A DNA stretch of 37,513 nucleotides from an uncultured Mycoplasma sp. Its GTDB lineage: Bacteria; Bacillota_I; Bacilli_A; RF39; UBA660. A program made the position numbers and the translations under genes. The notes beneath the pieces were generated by a model. That model saw nothing but the letters and a program-made list of their open reading frames with translations, searched no databases and was not told the origin of the DNA. This document shows positions 36,309 through 37,513 of this stretch, piece by piece (position 1 is the first letter of the stretch; each line of letters opens with the position of its first letter). The stretch is from the NCBI GenBank assembly GCA_947646115.1, contig CANSFH010000009.1, forward strand, positions 1 through 37,513, written 5' to 3'.

Positions 36309-36895
36309 TAATAATCATCAACTATATAATAAACATTATCATATATATATTTATCTTTTTTATTTAAAGCATATAAAAACACTTCAATATTTAACTTTTT
36401 CAAACTATTAATAAGATGCAAACTTGCAACATCATATAATACTCCCATAAAATCATAAGGATAAGAAGTAGTACTATTTAAAACATAATTAAGAACTCCT
36501 ATTTTAAAATTATTATTTTGAAACTTCTTTATTACACAATTAAAAAAACTCATTACATAAATTTTTCTATTTTGATATTTATTTAATAATTTTGTTAACT
36601 TTAATATATCTATATTTATATCTTTTATTTCAATTAACATAATTTTATCAGTATTAAGTTTCAAAACATCTTCCAGTTTTACTAATCCTTTTTTCTTCAA
36701 AACTTTATAATTTAAATTCCATATGAATTTACCATCAACTAATGGATCATGGTTGATAACAAACTCACCATCACGACTAGTATATACATCAAATTCAAAT
36801 CCAGCATATTTAGTATCATTAATAGCACCTAAAAAAGCTGGAATTGTATTTTCTTTTACAACACTATTTGTAACTCCTCTATGAGCAATAAGCAT
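36308..36895 (-). CDS. Glycerophosphodiester phosphodiesterase family protein
   Basis: MLIAHRGVTNSVVKENTIPAFLGAINDTKYAGFEFDVYTSRDGEFVINHDPLVDG. Confidence 0.88.
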   Translation of the reverse strand: MLIAHRGVTNSVVKENTIPAFLGAINDTKYAGFEFDVYTSRDGEFVINHDPLVDGKFIWNLNYKVLKKKGLVKLEDVLKLNTDKIMLIEIKDINIDILKLTKLLNKYQNRKIYVMSFFNCVIKKFQNNNFKIGVLNYVLNSTTSYPYDFMGVLYDVASLHLINSLKKLNIEVFLYALNKKDKYIYDNVYYIVDDY

Positions 36896-36929
36896 ATAAC
36901 CACCACTTAATTATATGTAAAACTAATTA

Positions 36930-36962
36930 TTAAAAAACTAACAACCATTCCGCTGTTAGTAA
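36930..36962 (-). terminator. Rho-independent terminator
   Basis: ACTAACAGCGGAATGGTTGTTAGTTTTTT on minus strand. Confidence 0.75.
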
Positions 36963-36979
36963 AAATTTTAATCTTTAAA

Positions 36980-37147
36980 CTATTTATCCATATTATCTAA
37001 AGCAAAATTACAGGCATCAATAACAAACTTTGAAAACGTAATCTTATTATTTGTTACTTTATTTATTTCTTTAATTAGTTCTTTAGGAAACCTAATACAC
37101 TTATTATTAGTTTCTTCTTTTGCTTTTTCTTCTATTTTAAATTTCAT
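36980..37147 (-). CDS. Small ribbon-helix-helix-like protein (55 aa)
   Basis: MKFKIEEKAKEETNNKCIRFPKELIKEINKVTNNKITFSKFVIDACNFALDNMDK; SD GGAGG; below ORF-track cutoff. Confidence 0.7.
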   Translation of the reverse strand: MKFKIEEKAKEETNNKCIRFPKELIKEINKVTNNKITFSKFVIDACNFALDNMDK

Positions 37148-37157
37148 AGTAACCTCC

Positions 37158-37513
37158 TTATTGAACTACAAAAGGATCACTTGCTGTTCCCTTTCCTGTT
37201 AATGTCACATCAGCTTTCAGATTTATTACTGGGCGCACACCAAGCGCTCTGTTCACCCAATAGCTACCAAGTTGACCCAAGTAATGTATAACATATACAT
37301 GAGTGTCAATAATGTCATATTCTGCATCATTGTAAAATTTGCTTGGAGACATAGCCCAATAACTTTCTCCTGTATATAAGTAATAGTTTTTATTTTGTGT
37401 TGCAGTTACTCCTCCTGCCATAGAAACTTCATCTGCACTTATAAGTCCTATAGGATATGTTAAACTTTTATTTCCTTTTGAAGACCCACTTACTGTATAG
37501 AAGTCTCCTGTTA
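37158..37513 (-). CDS. C-terminus of a surface-type protein, truncated at right window edge
   Basis: Frame open to the edge: TGDFYTVSGSSKGNKSLTYPIGLISADEVSMAGGVTATQNKNYYLYTGESYWAMSPSKF...NRALGVRPVINLKADVTLTGKGTASDPFVVQ*. Confidence 0.8.
   Translation of the reverse strand, partial: TGDFYTVSGSSKGNKSLTYPIGLISADEVSMAGGVTATQNKNYYLYTGESYWAMSPSKFYNDAEYDIIDTHVYVIHYLGQLGSYWVNRALGVRPVINLKADVTLTGKGTASDPFVVQ

Noticed and set aside
1-37513. CRISPR arrays, IS elements, prophage genes, rRNA
   Set aside because: I saw no regularly spaced repeats, transposase/integrase motifs, phage structural genes or rRNA signatures.

Overview
Low-GC Firmicutes/Bacilli-like chromosomal window that is mostly coding on the minus strand. 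Housekeeping content: serS (behind a T-box), a compact SUF operon, a THF-riboswitch/ECF-FolT operon, aarF-like kinase, PfkB kinase, a C-terminally short alaS, infC-rpmI-rplT with an L20-type leader, nrnA-like DHH, yqeY-like, rpsU, frr, rpsB-tsf, cls, yidD, tRNA-Ser(GCU) and a plus-strand gerA-type germination operon. Accessory content: (1) an apparent bacteriocin/peptide-export locus (20396-23909) with three small double-glycine-leader peptides absent from the ORF track, a C39-peptidase ABC exporter, a short accessory membrane protein and a divergent tandem-HTH regulator; (2) two loci (about 1195-1510 and 13270-13480) that look like type I toxin-antitoxin modules, each with a tiny ORF and an overlapping convergent small RNA; (3) a shared C-terminal add-on domain on ribosomal proteins L20 and S2; (4) a SUF operon with no canonical sufB; (5) a two-frameshift gene between tsf and frr. 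Both window edges cut through surface-type proteins. All calls are from reading the sequence; no database search, folding program or alignment was run.
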